A stretch of 64,000 nucleotides of DNA from Streptomyces sp. RKAG293 (GTDB lineage: Bacteria; Actinomycetota; Actinomycetes; Streptomycetales; Streptomycetaceae), in contig NZ_JAJOZB010000001.1 in assembly GCF_023701745.1 (NCBI RefSeq), positions 7,735,001 through 7,799,000 of the forward strand. The letters are read 5' to 3'. This document shows positions 7,569 through 15,999 of the stretch, in pieces. Position 1 is the first letter of the stretch. Each line of letters opens with the position of its first letter. The notes under the pieces are model-generated. The model worked only from the letters and a program-made list of their open reading frames with translations, searched no databases and was not told where the DNA came from. The translations under genes and the position numbers were made by a program.

Positions 7569-8579
7569 ATGCCTTCATCTGTCATGCCCATGCCCAGCAG
7601 TGGTGACGGTCAGGAGCCGTCCGCCGCCGTCTCCGCCGTCGGCCTGCGCAAGTCCTACGGCGACAAGCTCGTCCTCGACGGGATCGACCTGCGCATCCCG
7701 GCCGGCACCGTCTTCGCGCTGCTCGGCCCGAACGGAGCCGGCAAGACCACCGCCGTCAAGATCCTCTCCACGCTCATCACCGCCGACGGTGGACAGGCCC
7801 AGGTCGCGGGCCACGACCTGGCCGCCGACCCACAGGCGGTGCGGGCCGCGATCGGTGTCACCGGGCAGTTCTCCGCGGTCGACGGCCTGATCACCGGCGA
7901 GGAGAACATGCTCCTCATGGCCGACCTGCACCACCTGCCGAAGCAGGAGGGACGGAAGGTCGCCGCCGAACTCCTGCAGCGCTTCGATCTCGTCGAGGCC
8001 GCGAAGAAGCCCGCCTCCACCTACTCGGGCGGCATGAAGCGGCGCCTCGACATCGCCATGACGCTGGTCGGCAATCCGCGGATCATCTTCCTCGACGAGC
8101 CGACCACCGGCCTCGACCCGCGGAGCCGCCACAACATGTGGGGGATCATCCGCGAGCTGGTCTCCGACGGCGTCACCGTCTTCCTCACCACCCAGTACCT
8201 GGACGAGGCCGACGAACTCGCCGACCGTATCGCCGTGCTCAACGACGGGAAGATCGCCGCCGAAGGCACCGCGGAGGAACTGAAGCGGCTCATCCCCGGC
8301 GGCCATGTGCGGCTGCGGTTCACCGACCCGGCCGCGTACCGGGCCGCCGCCGTCGCGCTGCGCGAGGTCACCCGGGACGACGAGGCGCTGGCGCTGCAGA
8401 TCCTCTGCGACGGCAGCCAGCGCGAGCTGCGCGCCATCCTCGACTGGCTGGACGCCGCCGAGATCGAGGCGGACGAGCTGACGGTGCACACCCCCGACCT
8501 CGACGACGTCTTCTTCGCGCTGACCGGCGGAAGCACCGTCCCCAACCAGCCCAACCAGTCCAAGGAGACCGTCCGATGA
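7569..8579 (+). CDS. ABC exporter ATP-binding protein (DrrA type)
   Basis: The 336-residue ATPase of a daunorubicin-resistance-type exporter, energising the membrane permease encoded next. Walker A is GPNGAGKTT (about residue 55), the signature is YSGGMKRRLDIAMTL, and Walker B with the catalytic Glu is IIFLDEPTTGLDPRSR, followed by the switch TTQYLDEADELADRI. The C-terminal about 90 residues form the extra domain usual in DrrA-like proteins. The ATG at 7569 follows GGGAGAGG. Its stop overlaps the permease start (ATGA at 8576-8579), implying translational coupling. The substrate cannot be deduced from sequence. Confidence 0.93.
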   Translation: MPSSVMPMPSSGDGQEPSAAVSAVGLRKSYGDKLVLDGIDLRIPAGTVFALLGPNGAGKTTAVKILSTLITADGGQAQVAGHDLAADPQAVRAAIGVTGQFSAVDGLITGEENMLLMADLHHLPKQEGRKVAAELLQRFDLVEAAKKPASTYSGGMKRRLDIAMTLVGNPRIIFLDEPTTGLDPRSRHNMWGIIRELVSDGVTVFLTTQYLDEADELADRIAVLNDGKIAAEGTAEELKRLIPGGHVRLRFTDPAAYRAAAVALREVTRDDEALALQILCDGSQRELRAILDWLDAAEIEADELTVHTPDLDDVFFALTGGSTVPNQPNQSKETVR

Positions 8580-9367
8580 GCGCCTTCGCCCTCGCCGTCC
8601 GCGACTCGAACACGATGCTGCGCCGCAATCTCCTGCACGCCCGGCGCTACCCGTCCCTCACCCTGAACCTGCTGCTCACGCCGATCATGTTGCTGCTGCT
8701 CTTCGTCTACATCTTCGGCGACGTGATGAGTGCTGGGATCGGTGGCGGCGGTGCCGACCGCTCCGACTACATCGCCTATATCGTTCCGGGCATCCTGCTG
8801 ATGACGATCGGCGGCACCGTGGTCGGGACCGCGGTGTCGGTCTCCAACGACATGACCGAGGGCATCATCGCCCGCTTCCGGACGATGGCGATCCACCGCG
8901 GCTCGGTGCTCGTCGGGCACGTCGTCGGCAGTGTGCTGCAGTCGGTGATGAGCGTAGTGCTCGTCGGCGCGGTCGCCGTGGCCATCGGTTTCCGGTCCAC
9001 GGACGCCACCGTCCTGGAGTGGCTGGCGGCGTTCGGGCTGCTCGTGCTCTTCGCCATGGCACTCACCTGGATCGCGGTCGGCATGGGTCTGATCAGTCCG
9101 AACGCTGAGGCAGCCAGCAACAACGCGCTGCCGATGATCCTGCTGCCCCTCTTCTCCAGCGCCTTCATCCCGATCGACACCATGCCGGGCTGGTTCCGGC
9201 CGATCGCCGAGTACCAGCCCTTCACCCCGGCCATCGAGACCCTGCGCGGCCTGCTGCTCGGCACCGGGATCGGCAACAACGGATGGCTCACCGTCGCCTG
9301 GAGCCTGGGCCTGACCGTGCTCGGATACTTCTGGTCGACCTCGAAGTTCAACCAGGACCCGAAGTAA
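8576..9367 (+). CDS. ABC-2 type exporter permease (DrrB type)
   Basis: A 263-residue integral membrane protein with about six transmembrane segments, for example LLLTPIMLLLLFVYIF near residue 35 and a long hydrophobic stretch near 120-165. It has the ABC-2 signature region with EGIIARFRTMAIHRGSVLVG and the conserved cytoplasmic-side piece MPGWFRPIAEYQPFTPAIET. It forms the pore of a drug or lipid exporter with the preceding ATPase, with which it shares the ATGA overlap. It ends 92 bp from the convergent hydrolase gene. Confidence 0.92.
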   Translation: MSAFALAVRDSNTMLRRNLLHARRYPSLTLNLLLTPIMLLLLFVYIFGDVMSAGIGGGGADRSDYIAYIVPGILLMTIGGTVVGTAVSVSNDMTEGIIARFRTMAIHRGSVLVGHVVGSVLQSVMSVVLVGAVAVAIGFRSTDATVLEWLAAFGLLVLFAMALTWIAVGMGLISPNAEAASNNALPMILLPLFSSAFIPIDTMPGWFRPIAEYQPFTPAIETLRGLLLGTGIGNNGWLTVAWSLGLTVLGYFWSTSKFNQDPK

Positions 9368-9459
9368 CCGCCATGACAGTGCGGGCCACCTCCCGCAACT
9401 CCTTCAGCCCCTGGGCGGCGTACTCCGACCCCGCGTCGGCGTGCGCCGCCCGGTCGTTT

Positions 9460-10410
9460 CTACGCTCCGCTGTCCGTCGTGGCGTCGAGGAGATCGTGGA
9501 GGGCCCGCAGTACGGCGTCAGGGTGCGTGACATGGGCGTACTGGTGTGACGCGCCGTCGATGACGCGGTGCTCGCCGCGCGGAACGGATCCCGCCAGCGC
9601 CGCATGGAGGGCGTGCACGCCGTCGTGTGCCTCGCGCTGGAGCTCGTCGGACATAAAGCGGGCCCAGTACGGGTTGCTGCCCGTGGTGGTGAGTACGGTC
9701 AGCGGAACGTCGGGCAGCGGTCCGCCGTGCCGGAGCTCGTCGTAGACCTCGTCCTCGAAGTTGAGCGTCTCGCGGATGCCGGTCCGCCAGGTGGTGAGGT
9801 GGTGCTCGATGAGCACCTCGCGCAGCGGATCCGGCCATTGCGCGTAGAGCTGCGTGTACTGGCCGCGGGCGGAGCGGATCTGTTCCTCCGTCAGTTCCGG
9901 CAGCTGCTCCGGGTCCGGCTTCATCCGGTCGTTCATCTCGGCCACCTGCCGCGGCAGGTAAGAGAGCATGTCCTCGTGGCCGGGGTCGAGCAGGAGCAGG
10001 CCGGCCACCTCGTCGGGGAAGCGCTGGGCGTAGCGGCGTGCGTACATCGCTCCCAGGGAGTGGCCGGCCAGCAGGTAGGGCGCGGGGACGCCGGCGGCGC
10101 GCAGGAGGTGCCGGAGTTCGTCGGTCACGTCGGTAGGGGTCCGGGGGAGCTCGGCGTCCTCGCTCCAGCCGGTTCCGGCGCGGTCGTAGAGCACGCTCGT
10201 GGTGCGTTCCGCCGCGCCCTGCTGGATGTTCAGGAAGTCCAGGCCCACCAGTCCTGCGCCGGGCAGGAGCACCACGCTCGGGCCGCCCGTGCCCGAGCGG
10301 TGCAGCGCCAGCCGCCGCCCGTCCACGTCATGGAAGCGTCCCAGCGGCGGCCCGGACGGCGCCGCGTCGGCGGTGGTCCCGGGGTGAACTTCGGGTGAGG
10401 GACGGTGCAT
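9460..10410 (-). CDS. Alpha/beta hydrolase
   Basis: A 316-residue alpha/beta-hydrolase-fold enzyme. The nucleophile elbow is GHSLG (about residue 117, in YLLAGHSLGAMYARRYA), the oxyanion region is LLPGAGLVGLDF near residue 50, and the likely catalytic His lies in GASHQYAHVTH near the C-terminus. There is no export signal. It is transcribed divergently from a helix-turn-helix regulator gene across a 155-bp region that holds a 10-bp tandem array and an inverted repeat, so the regulator probably controls it. The substrate (an ester, lactone or similar) is not evident. Confidence 0.88.
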   Translation of the reverse strand: MHRPSPEVHPGTTADAAPSGPPLGRFHDVDGRRLALHRSGTGGPSVVLLPGAGLVGLDFLNIQQGAAERTTSVLYDRAGTGWSEDAELPRTPTDVTDELRHLLRAAGVPAPYLLAGHSLGAMYARRYAQRFPDEVAGLLLLDPGHEDMLSYLPRQVAEMNDRMKPDPEQLPELTEEQIRSARGQYTQLYAQWPDPLREVLIEHHLTTWRTGIRETLNFEDEVYDELRHGGPLPDVPLTVLTTTGSNPYWARFMSDELQREAHDGVHALHAALAGSVPRGEHRVIDGASHQYAHVTHPDAVLRALHDLLDATTDSGA

Positions 10411-10450
10411 CGCTGCTCCTTCGGCGTCTGGGCATGCCGGACCGTCCCGG

Positions 10451-10510
10451 GTCGACAGAGGCCGACGGAGGCCGACAGATGCCGACTGAGGCAGGCAGGA
10501 GCCGACCCGG
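10451..10510 (+). repeat. 10-bp tandem repeat, six units
   Basis: Six consecutive 10-bp units close to GCCGACnGAG: GTCGACAGAG, GCCGACGGAG, GCCGACAGAT, GCCGACTGAG, GCAGGCAGGA and GCCGACCCGG. The array lies in the divergent promoter region between the hydrolase and its regulator. The period is exactly one helical turn. Confidence 0.75.
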
Positions 10511-10532
10511 GCCCGTCCTACGTTCTCAACAT

Positions 10533-10548
10533 TGCGAACGGTATCGCA
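10533..10548 (+). promoter_or_regulatory. Inverted repeat before the HTH regulator gene
   Basis: TGCGA-ACGGTA-TCGCA forms a 5-bp inverted repeat with a 6-bp spacer, 17 bases before the GTG start of the helix-turn-helix gene, in an AT-richer patch likely to contain the core promoter. It is a candidate operator for this regulator. Confidence 0.4.
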
Positions 10549-10565
10549 TATGAGATCATGCCACC

Positions 10566-11111
10566 GTGGACACGTTGGAACTCCTCGTACATCCGGTGCG
10601 GCTGCGCATCGTGCACGCCCTGTCCGGCGGACAGGCCCTCACCACCAGCCAGTTGTGCGCCCGCCTGACCGACGCCTCGAAGGCCACCGTGTACCGGCAC
10701 GTCGCCCTGCTCGCCGACGGCGGAGTGCTGGAGGTGGACGGTGAGCAGCGGGTGCGCGGCGCCGTGGAACGCACGTACCGGTTGCACCGGGAGCGGGCGG
10801 TGATCGGCGCCGACGCGGCCGCGTCGGTCTCGGTGGACGACCACCGCCGGGCGTTCGCCGTCGCGATGGCCACTCTGATCGCCGAGTTCAACGCCTACCT
10901 CGACCGGGACGACGCCGACCCCACCGCCGACTCGGTGGGCTACCGGCAGCACGCGCTGTGGCTCAGCCAGGACGAACTCGCCGAGATGATCGGCGGAATG
11001 CGCGCCGCGATCGTGGCCCAGCTGGGCCACGAGCCGTCACCGGACCGGACGCAACATCTGCTCTCCCCGATCCTGTTCCCGATCGGGGAACCACCTGCAC
11101 CGGAAGGCTAG
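10566..11111 (+). CDS. ArsR-type helix-turn-helix transcriptional regulator
   Basis: A 181-residue regulator starting at a GTG at 10566. The winged-helix domain covers about residues 1-80: LLVHPVRLRIVHALSGG, then the recognition region TTSQLCARLTDASKATVYRH and the wing VLEVDGEQRVRGAVERTYRL. The C-terminal about 100 residues are helical and resemble the effector part of ArsR/SmtB-like HTH_20 proteins. There is no Cys-rich metal site, so a metal is an unlikely ligand. It is divergent from the alpha/beta hydrolase gene. Confidence 0.82.
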   Translation: MDTLELLVHPVRLRIVHALSGGQALTTSQLCARLTDASKATVYRHVALLADGGVLEVDGEQRVRGAVERTYRLHRERAVIGADAAASVSVDDHRRAFAVAMATLIAEFNAYLDRDDADPTADSVGYRQHALWLSQDELAEMIGGMRAAIVAQLGHEPSPDRTQHLLSPILFPIGEPPAPEG

Positions 11112-11253
11112 GCGCCGTTGTGGCAGGTGATGATCTGTCTGAGGACGGTTCGGCGATGGCCTTGGGGCGGCAGTAGGCGGCCTTGCCTGGTGTGGTCCGC
11201 AGTTTGCGGGCCGTCCGTTCCTTGAGGGCGGCGTTCGCCGGGATGCGTCCGCG
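11108..11253 (-). pseudogene. Frameshifted transposase C-terminal remnant (IS1182/IS5-like)
   Basis: On the minus strand one frame reads AALKERTARKLRTTPGKAAY then CRPKAIAEP. It continues in another frame as VLRQIITCHNGA and a stop. This matches the conserved C-terminal end of DDE transposases, where KERM-RKL...RRKAIVEPVFGQIK is typical. The frame breaks right after the EP of the catalytic-Glu motif. The N-terminal and central catalytic parts are absent, so this is a short decayed insertion-sequence fragment between two regulator/hydrolase modules. Confidence 0.6.
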
Positions 11254-11422
11254 TGGTGCGGGTCGAACGCCCGGAACCGCTTGTCCGCCACCGCCCCACG
11301 GCCCTGCGACCGACTCTTTCGGCCGGCTCGACCCCGAACAACCGTCCCCACTGCGCTGACCACCATCCCCCCGCACGAATGATCACGAAACACGGGCGGG
11401 TAGCCCATTGCTGGGACAGGCC
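11254..11422. other. Remainder of gap, possibly more IS debris
   Basis: Sequence between the transposase remnant and the MarR stop. It shows no intact gene. It ends in GGGACAGGCCCTAG next to the MarR stop, and I see no clear terminal inverted repeat. Confidence 0.35.
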
Positions 11423-11875
11423 CTAGCCGGCAGGCATTCCCGCCGAGGCGTCCTCCAGCGTCCTGCGCAGCAGGGCGACGGTGGATGCCAACCGCTCCAG
11501 CGAGCCGGCCGTCAGCGGCTCGGCGAGCCAGAAGCGCAGCCCGTCCTCGAAAGTGGGCGTGGCAGCGGCCAGCAGCGTGCCGCCATCGGGGGTCAGTTCC
11601 AGCAGGGACGAGCGGCGGTTGCTGGGATTGGGTCGCCGGACCACCCAGCCGGCGGCCTCCAAGCGGTCCACCGCCTTGCTGGTTGCCCCGACGGTGATGG
11701 CGGCCTCCTCGGCCAGGTCGTTGACCCGGCAGGCGTCCCGAGCGTCGATGATGCGCAGGAACTCGAACTGGCCCATCGTCAGACCGTGCTCGGCGCGCAG
11801 TCGTTCGCCCAGCGCGTTGTAGAGCCTGGTCTCGTAGCGGACGAGGTCCATGAACACCTGTGAGAGGTCGGTCAC
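11423..11875 (-). CDS. MarR-family transcriptional regulator
   Basis: A 150-residue MarR-type winged-helix protein from a GTG at 11875, preceded by GGAG 8 bases upstream. A longer frame would start at 11938 but its codons overlap the palindromic operator and lack a ribosome site. The HTH is DLAEEAAITVGATSKAVDRL and the wing is VVRRPNPSNRRSSLLELTP. N- and C-terminal helices form the dimer interface. It is divergent from a hydrolase gene. MarR proteins usually repress such neighbours and themselves and are released by small aromatic or oxidising ligands. Confidence 0.9.
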   Translation of the reverse strand: MTDLSQVFMDLVRYETRLYNALGERLRAEHGLTMGQFEFLRIIDARDACRVNDLAEEAAITVGATSKAVDRLEAAGWVVRRPNPSNRRSSLLELTPDGGTLLAAATPTFEDGLRFWLAEPLTAGSLERLASTVALLRRTLEDASAGMPAG

Positions 11876-11900
11876 ACTCTGCTCCAGATTCGCGGGAATG

Positions 11901-11916
11901 ATATTCCTAGGAATAT
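11901..11916. promoter_or_regulatory. 16-bp perfect palindrome, MarR operator
   Basis: ATATTCCTAGGAATAT is a perfect 16-bp palindrome in the 79-bp region between the divergent MarR and hydrolase genes. A partial second copy, AGTTCCTAG, follows at 11917-11925. Size, symmetry and AT-rich composition fit a MarR dimer site covering both promoters. Confidence 0.75.
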
Positions 11917-11954
11917 AGTTCCTAGTGAAGAACGGCACTCATCTGGAGGATCGC

Positions 11955-12854
11955 ATGAGCAAGGCACAGCGCGCGACAATCGACACCCTGATGCGGCAGG
12001 CACCGTTCGACGGCAGCCTCCCGCCGGAGCAACTGCGCAAGGACTTCGAAACCCAGATGACCTCGGGCCCGGCCCCGGCCGGGGTGACCGTCACCCCCTC
12101 CGTCCTCGGCGGGCGTCCCGCCCTGACCGTCGAGCCCCAGGGCAACCCCGCCACCGGGACGATCCTCTACTTCCATGGCGGATGCTGGGTCCTCGGCTCA
12201 CCCGCCACGGCCCTGCAACTCACCGCCGCGCTGGTGCGCCGCACCGGCGTCCGCGCCGTCTCGGTCGACTACCGGCTCGCCCCCGAGCACCCCTTCCCCG
12301 CTGCCGTCGAGGACGGCCTCGCCGCCTACCGCGACCTGCTGGACCAGGGCACTCCGGCCGAGCAGATCGTCCTGGCCGGGGAGTCGGCCGGCGGCGGTCT
12401 CAGCATCACCACCCTGCTCACCGCCCGCGACGCCGGACTGCCGATGCCGGCCGCCGCGGTCGCCTTCTCCCCAGGCCTGGACGCCACTCGCTCGGGCGAG
12501 AGCATGACCACCAAGCACGACGCCGACCCGCTCTTCACCCGCGCGGACCTGACCACCGTCTTCGCCCACTACCTGGCCGGACAGGACCCCGACCAGCCCC
12601 TGCTGAGCCCGGCCCTCCACGCCGACCTGACCGGACTGCCACCGCTGCTGCTCCAGGCCGGCTCCAACGAGGTCCTGCTGGACGACTCCACCCGGTTCGC
12701 CGTCCGGGCGGCCGCTGCCGGGGTCGACGTCCAGCTCGACATCACCGCCGACGTTCCCCACGTCTTCCAGGCCTTCGAGGGCCTGCTGGACGAGGCCGAC
12801 GCGGCCCTGACCCGCGCCGCCCGCTTCATCACCACCGCACTGGCCCGCACCTGA
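11955..12854 (+). CDS. Alpha/beta hydrolase fold-3 (HSL family) esterase
   Basis: A 299-residue esterase of the hormone-sensitive-lipase family. The oxyanion motif is HGG in LYFHGGCWVLGS (about residue 77), the nucleophile is in GESAGGG (about 150), and the acid and base lie in DPL and DVPHVFQ near the C-terminus. The ATG at 11955 follows TGGAGGA; an in-frame ATG-like codon 30 bases earlier lies in the operator region and is less likely. It is cytosolic and presumably repressed by the divergent MarR protein. It probably acts on short-chain esters. Confidence 0.9.
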   Translation: MSKAQRATIDTLMRQAPFDGSLPPEQLRKDFETQMTSGPAPAGVTVTPSVLGGRPALTVEPQGNPATGTILYFHGGCWVLGSPATALQLTAALVRRTGVRAVSVDYRLAPEHPFPAAVEDGLAAYRDLLDQGTPAEQIVLAGESAGGGLSITTLLTARDAGLPMPAAAVAFSPGLDATRSGESMTTKHDADPLFTRADLTTVFAHYLAGQDPDQPLLSPALHADLTGLPPLLLQAGSNEVLLDDSTRFAVRAAAAGVDVQLDITADVPHVFQAFEGLLDEADAALTRAARFITTALART

Positions 12855-12932
12855 ACCGCTCCTCAACACTGCGTGCTACCAGTCGCTCGCACGTTACTGA
12901 CTCACGCTCCCAGGCGCGGTGCGGCGCGGGCG

Positions 12933-13631
12933 TCACGTTCCCGGATCCGGGGTGGGGACGATCACGCGGGCGAAGGCGTCGAGGTCGGCGAGGGCCGCGT
13001 AGAGCAGGCCGAGGTCGGGAGTGAAGGCGAACATCTGGACGTCCATGGCATGGGCCTCGGCGCGCCAGGCGTAGCCGAGGGTGGCGAGCAGCGCCTCGGA
13101 GGTTCCTTCCGATCCGTCGCCGAAGGAGCCGAAGGGGCCGAAGGAGCCGAAGGGGCCGAAGGGGCCGAAGCGCAGGACGCGCAGCCCCTCGCCGAGGTGG
13201 TCGCTGATGAAGATCTCCATGATCGGGGGCTCGGCGCCTTCGGTCTCCTCGCCGGTGCGGGCGCCGGAGTAGTACAGCAGGGCGTCCTCGGTGCTGTGCT
13301 CGGCCTGCCAGAGTGCGACGAAGACGGGAAGCGGCGGTCTGGCGGGGTCGGGCCAGTACAGGAAGTGCAGGTGAGCGGGGACGGTGCCGATGAGCGTTCC
13401 GTAGGCGCTGAGGATGGTCTGCTCGCATCGGGTGTGCAGGTCGGAGGGAGCGCCCACGGGGTGCCGGGCGGCCACCGACTCCGCTGCCCAGGCGGCATAC
13501 GCGGTGGCGTCGGGCCAGGGCGTGCCGTCGAAGTCGAGCGGCAGCGGGATCCATGCGTCGGAGGGCGCTTCGGCGGTTGCCCAGTGGTCGGCGGGGCGCT
13601 GGGACCAGGTGAGGGTGCCGGCGGCGGTCAT
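12933..13631 (-). CDS. Hypothetical protein with Phe-Gly-Pro/Ser repeats
   Basis: A 232-residue soluble protein, rich in Trp, Pro and Ala, from an ATG at 13631 (MTAAGTLTWSQRPADHWATA). Near residue 155 it carries an array FGPFGPFGSFGPFGSFGDG produced by a 9-bp DNA repeat. No catalytic motif or membrane helix is visible. It overlaps by 4 bp the end of the broken upstream gene on the same strand, suggesting both once formed a unit. The family is unknown to me. Confidence 0.6.
   Translation of the reverse strand: MTAAGTLTWSQRPADHWATAEAPSDAWIPLPLDFDGTPWPDATAYAAWAAESVAARHPVGAPSDLHTRCEQTILSAYGTLIGTVPAHLHFLYWPDPARPPLPVFVALWQAEHSTEDALLYYSGARTGEETEGAEPPIMEIFISDHLGEGLRVLRFGPFGPFGSFGPFGSFGDGSEGTSEALLATLGYAWRAEAHAMDVQMFAFTPDLGLLYAALADLDAFARVIVPTPDPGT
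13119..13172 (-). repeat. 9-bp in-frame tandem repeat, six units
   Basis: Six units of GCCGAAGGR (plus strand), in frame in the gene above and encoding alternating Phe-Gly-Pro and Phe-Gly-Ser triplets. The near-identical units point to recent expansion by slippage. Confidence 0.8.
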
Positions 13632-14227
13632 CGGTTCTCCCAGCGGAAGGTCGACATGATGGCGTCGAAAAGGCCGACGAGGAGTTCGGACATCTCGTCG
13701 TACGGGTCGCCGGCGCTGATGGTGGAGAACACGACGGCGAGCCAGCGGTCGGGATCCTGCGGAACCGAGATGACGAAGTCCACGCGGCGGGACGGGAATT
13801 CGGCCTGCCGGGCGGGATCGGCCGCAGCCACCCTGTCGGTGCGCACGGCGATCGCGCCGTCCAGCAGGACCGTCTCACTGCCGTCCGCGGCGGTGGCGAG
13901 CCGCAGCGCGACCATGTCGGGGTCGATGTCCTCGACCGAACCGAAGGACACCTCGGAGACGACAATCGACGCGGCGATGGGGATGCCGTGCATCAACTCC
14001 ACCGGCAGATAGAGATCGAGCCCGGCGGCGTCCCTGGCCTGCCGGATCTGCAGGGCGAGGCGTTTCTCCAGATCGCGGCGGTAGGTGAAGACCTCGTCGC
14101 GCGGGAAGTTCTCGAAAGTCAGGTCGAGGATGCGGTGGACGGCGTCGTCGGTGCCCTGGCGCAGGGGTATCTACTTCCAGCCGGGTGGCAGGACGAGGGT
14201 GTACGAGTCCGACGAGCTGCGCTCGTA
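13628..14227 (-). pseudogene. Conserved hypothetical gene interrupted by an in-frame TAG
   Basis: Downstream of the stop, 124 residues are open from an ATG at 14002 (MELMHGIPIAASIVVSEVSF). The same frame stays open above that ATG for 56 more codons of protein-like sequence (IPLRQGTDDAVHRILDLTFE). It is then broken by TAG at 14171-14173, and above that reads SSSDSYTLVLPPGWK. The simplest reading is a CAG-to-TAG change in a protein that ran ...LPPGWKQIPLR.... The original start is lost at the debris junction near 14230. The lower fragment could still be translated from 14002. Confidence 0.6.
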
Positions 14228-14234
14228 CCTGGTC

Positions 14235-14409
14235 GACCACGCCCGTAGGGGGTGGCCGATTGGGCCAGCTTGGCCGTGTGGTGGATCTGGGCGAGGTATT
14301 CGGCGTCGGTGATGGCGATCACCTGGAGGCGGTGGGCCCGGGCGGCCAGCTGGGACACGACCGGCCCGACCACGAGCAACAGCACGGCGGTGGTGATGTT
14401 TGACGACAC
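14235..14409 (-). pseudogene. Gene fragment with one transmembrane helix
   Basis: A short minus-strand frame reads MSSNITTAVLLLVVGPVVSQ and then LAARAHRLQVIAITDAEYLA before losing protein-like character near 14235. One hydrophobic helix is followed by a polar segment. It is out of frame with both neighbours and has no stop-to-stop integrity. I read it as a fragment of a small membrane protein of unknown family. Confidence 0.35.
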
Positions 14410-14797
14410 CGACCGGCGGAAGCACGAGTACGGAGCCGATCAGGAGCCCGATGCCCAGGGCACCCTGCTCGGGACGGGCCTGCTGGATCAGTGCGCGGCC
14501 GGCCTGGACCAGGACGTATGCCGCTGACGCCATCATCGCAACGGCGACGGTCCGCGTTGCGACCCGCTCGACCTGGCGGAGATCAGGGGAGGGGCCGCCC
14601 GCTCGATCGGGTTCACGTCTGAATCGCCAGATCAGGACCGCCGACGCTGAACCGTCGATCACCGAGCTGAGGCCGAACGCGAGCATCGCCAACGAACCGG
14701 TGACCGTACCCGCCACCAAGGATGCGATCCGTGCCAGCGCAGCCCAGATGACGCAACAGGCACACGCGATCACCGCAAGCCCGGCTTCCCGGATCCG
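14402..14797 (-). pseudogene. Truncated cation diffusion facilitator (CDF) gene
   Basis: The sequence matches the first four transmembrane helices of a CDF-type metal efflux protein: AGLAVIACACCVIW, SLVAGTVTGSLAMLAFGLSS, VIDGSASAVLIWRFRRE and, after a charged loop, VAVAMMASAAYVLVQAGRAL. Homology-like sequence stops after GSVLVLPPVG near 14402, where helices 5-6 and the C-terminal metal domain should follow. The usual N-terminal start is also absent. It is a deletion remnant, not a functional transporter. Confidence 0.6.
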
Positions 14798-14870
14798 CCC
14801 AGGGTGCCGGTCTCTCCGACGGCGGGAGAAGGAGGACAGGGTGTGATCGGCGAGCCGGGTGAGCCGCAGT

Positions 14871-15848
14871 TCAGCCGACGAGGGGGAGGTCGTTCCGGGG
14901 TGCCGCGGAGGCCGTGCCGAGGCGCTCCAGCAGTAGTCCCTCCCGGGTGGACCAGGGGCAGATGTCTACGCTCTTGGCCCCGCACGCGGAGAGAAGGGCC
15001 TCGGCGACCAGAGCGCCGGCCAGGGACTGTCCGGCGCGGTGCCGGGAGATGCCCGGCAGCTGGGTGAGCAGGGCGGGGTCCGCTGCGGCCAGCACCGGGA
15101 TCCACCTGCGCAACTGGGGCAGCGTCAGCTGCTGCCCGGCATGGGGCTTCATGTCCGGGCACGGGGCGCCGGCCAGTTCGGCGAGCTGCTCGAAGGTCTT
15201 GGAACAGGCGACGACGCGCCCGTTCCGTGAGGCCACCGGCAGGTCGGGCACTGTCCCCAGGGCATGGCTGAGGTACTCGCGGATCTCCTGCAGACGCCCC
15301 GCCGACGGGAGGGTGCCGGCCGGGAACCAGTCCCGGGTGATCCGGCGGGCGCCCAGCGGCAGCGAAAGCGTGCTGCGGGGCTGCTCTCCGCGGCCCGAGG
15401 CGATCTCCACGGTGCCACCGCCGATGTCCAGCATCAGCAGCGAGCCGGTCCCGGAGCCCGCCCACTGCCGGGCCGCCACATAGGCCAGGCGGGCCTCCTC
15501 CTCGCCGGGCAGAACCCGCAGCCGGGTCCCGGTGGCGCGGGCCACCCGCGCGATGATCTCGTCGCGGTTGGGCGCGTCCCGGATGACGGAGGTCGCGAAG
15601 GGGAACACCGCCGACGGGCAGCCGAACCGGGCGGCGGCCGTCGCCTCGGCCACCGCGCGCTGCACGCTGGTGATTCCCGCCTCGCGTATGCGGCCCCTTC
15701 GGTCGAGCGCCTCGTGCAACCGCAGCCGCGCCTTGTACGAGAAGACCGGCTTCAACCCGCCGCCGGTTCGCCGCCGGACCACTGCCAGCAACGCGCTGTG
15801 GCACCCGACATCCAGTACTGCGGCCACTTCCGGGCGTGCCCCTTCCAT
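14871..15848 (-). CDS. Ppx/GppA-family exopolyphosphatase
   Basis: A 325-residue member of the Ppx/GppA family (actin-like ATPase fold), which hydrolyses polyphosphate or the pppGpp gamma phosphate. Visible are the N-terminal phosphate motif AAVLDVGCHSALLAV, the catalytic-Glu region LPGEEEARLAYVA and the second phosphate-binding motif LLMLDIGGGTVEI. It is about the length of the short actinobacterial Ppx1/Ppx2 proteins. Polyphosphate chelates potassium and other cations, so its place beside a potassium-transport island may be meaningful, but that is inference. Transcription is leftwards, 151 bp after the permease stop. Confidence 0.88.
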   Translation of the reverse strand: MEGARPEVAAVLDVGCHSALLAVVRRRTGGGLKPVFSYKARLRLHEALDRRGRIREAGITSVQRAVAEATAAARFGCPSAVFPFATSVIRDAPNRDEIIARVARATGTRLRVLPGEEEARLAYVAARQWAGSGTGSLLMLDIGGGTVEIASGRGEQPRSTLSLPLGARRITRDWFPAGTLPSAGRLQEIREYLSHALGTVPDLPVASRNGRVVACSKTFEQLAELAGAPCPDMKPHAGQQLTLPQLRRWIPVLAAADPALLTQLPGISRHRAGQSLAGALVAEALLSACGAKSVDICPWSTREGLLLERLGTASAAPRNDLPLVG

Positions 15849-15999
15849 CCGACTGTTTCCCCCGTTTCACAGTTCGATTGCGTTCGATCCTAGGCGCTGG
15901 GTGTCTGTGCGGGGTTGTTCCTGACACAACGTTGATCTCCGCCCATGGGCGGGTGACGCGATGTTGACACGCTCTTCGCCTGCGCTGAGCGGCCTGGGT

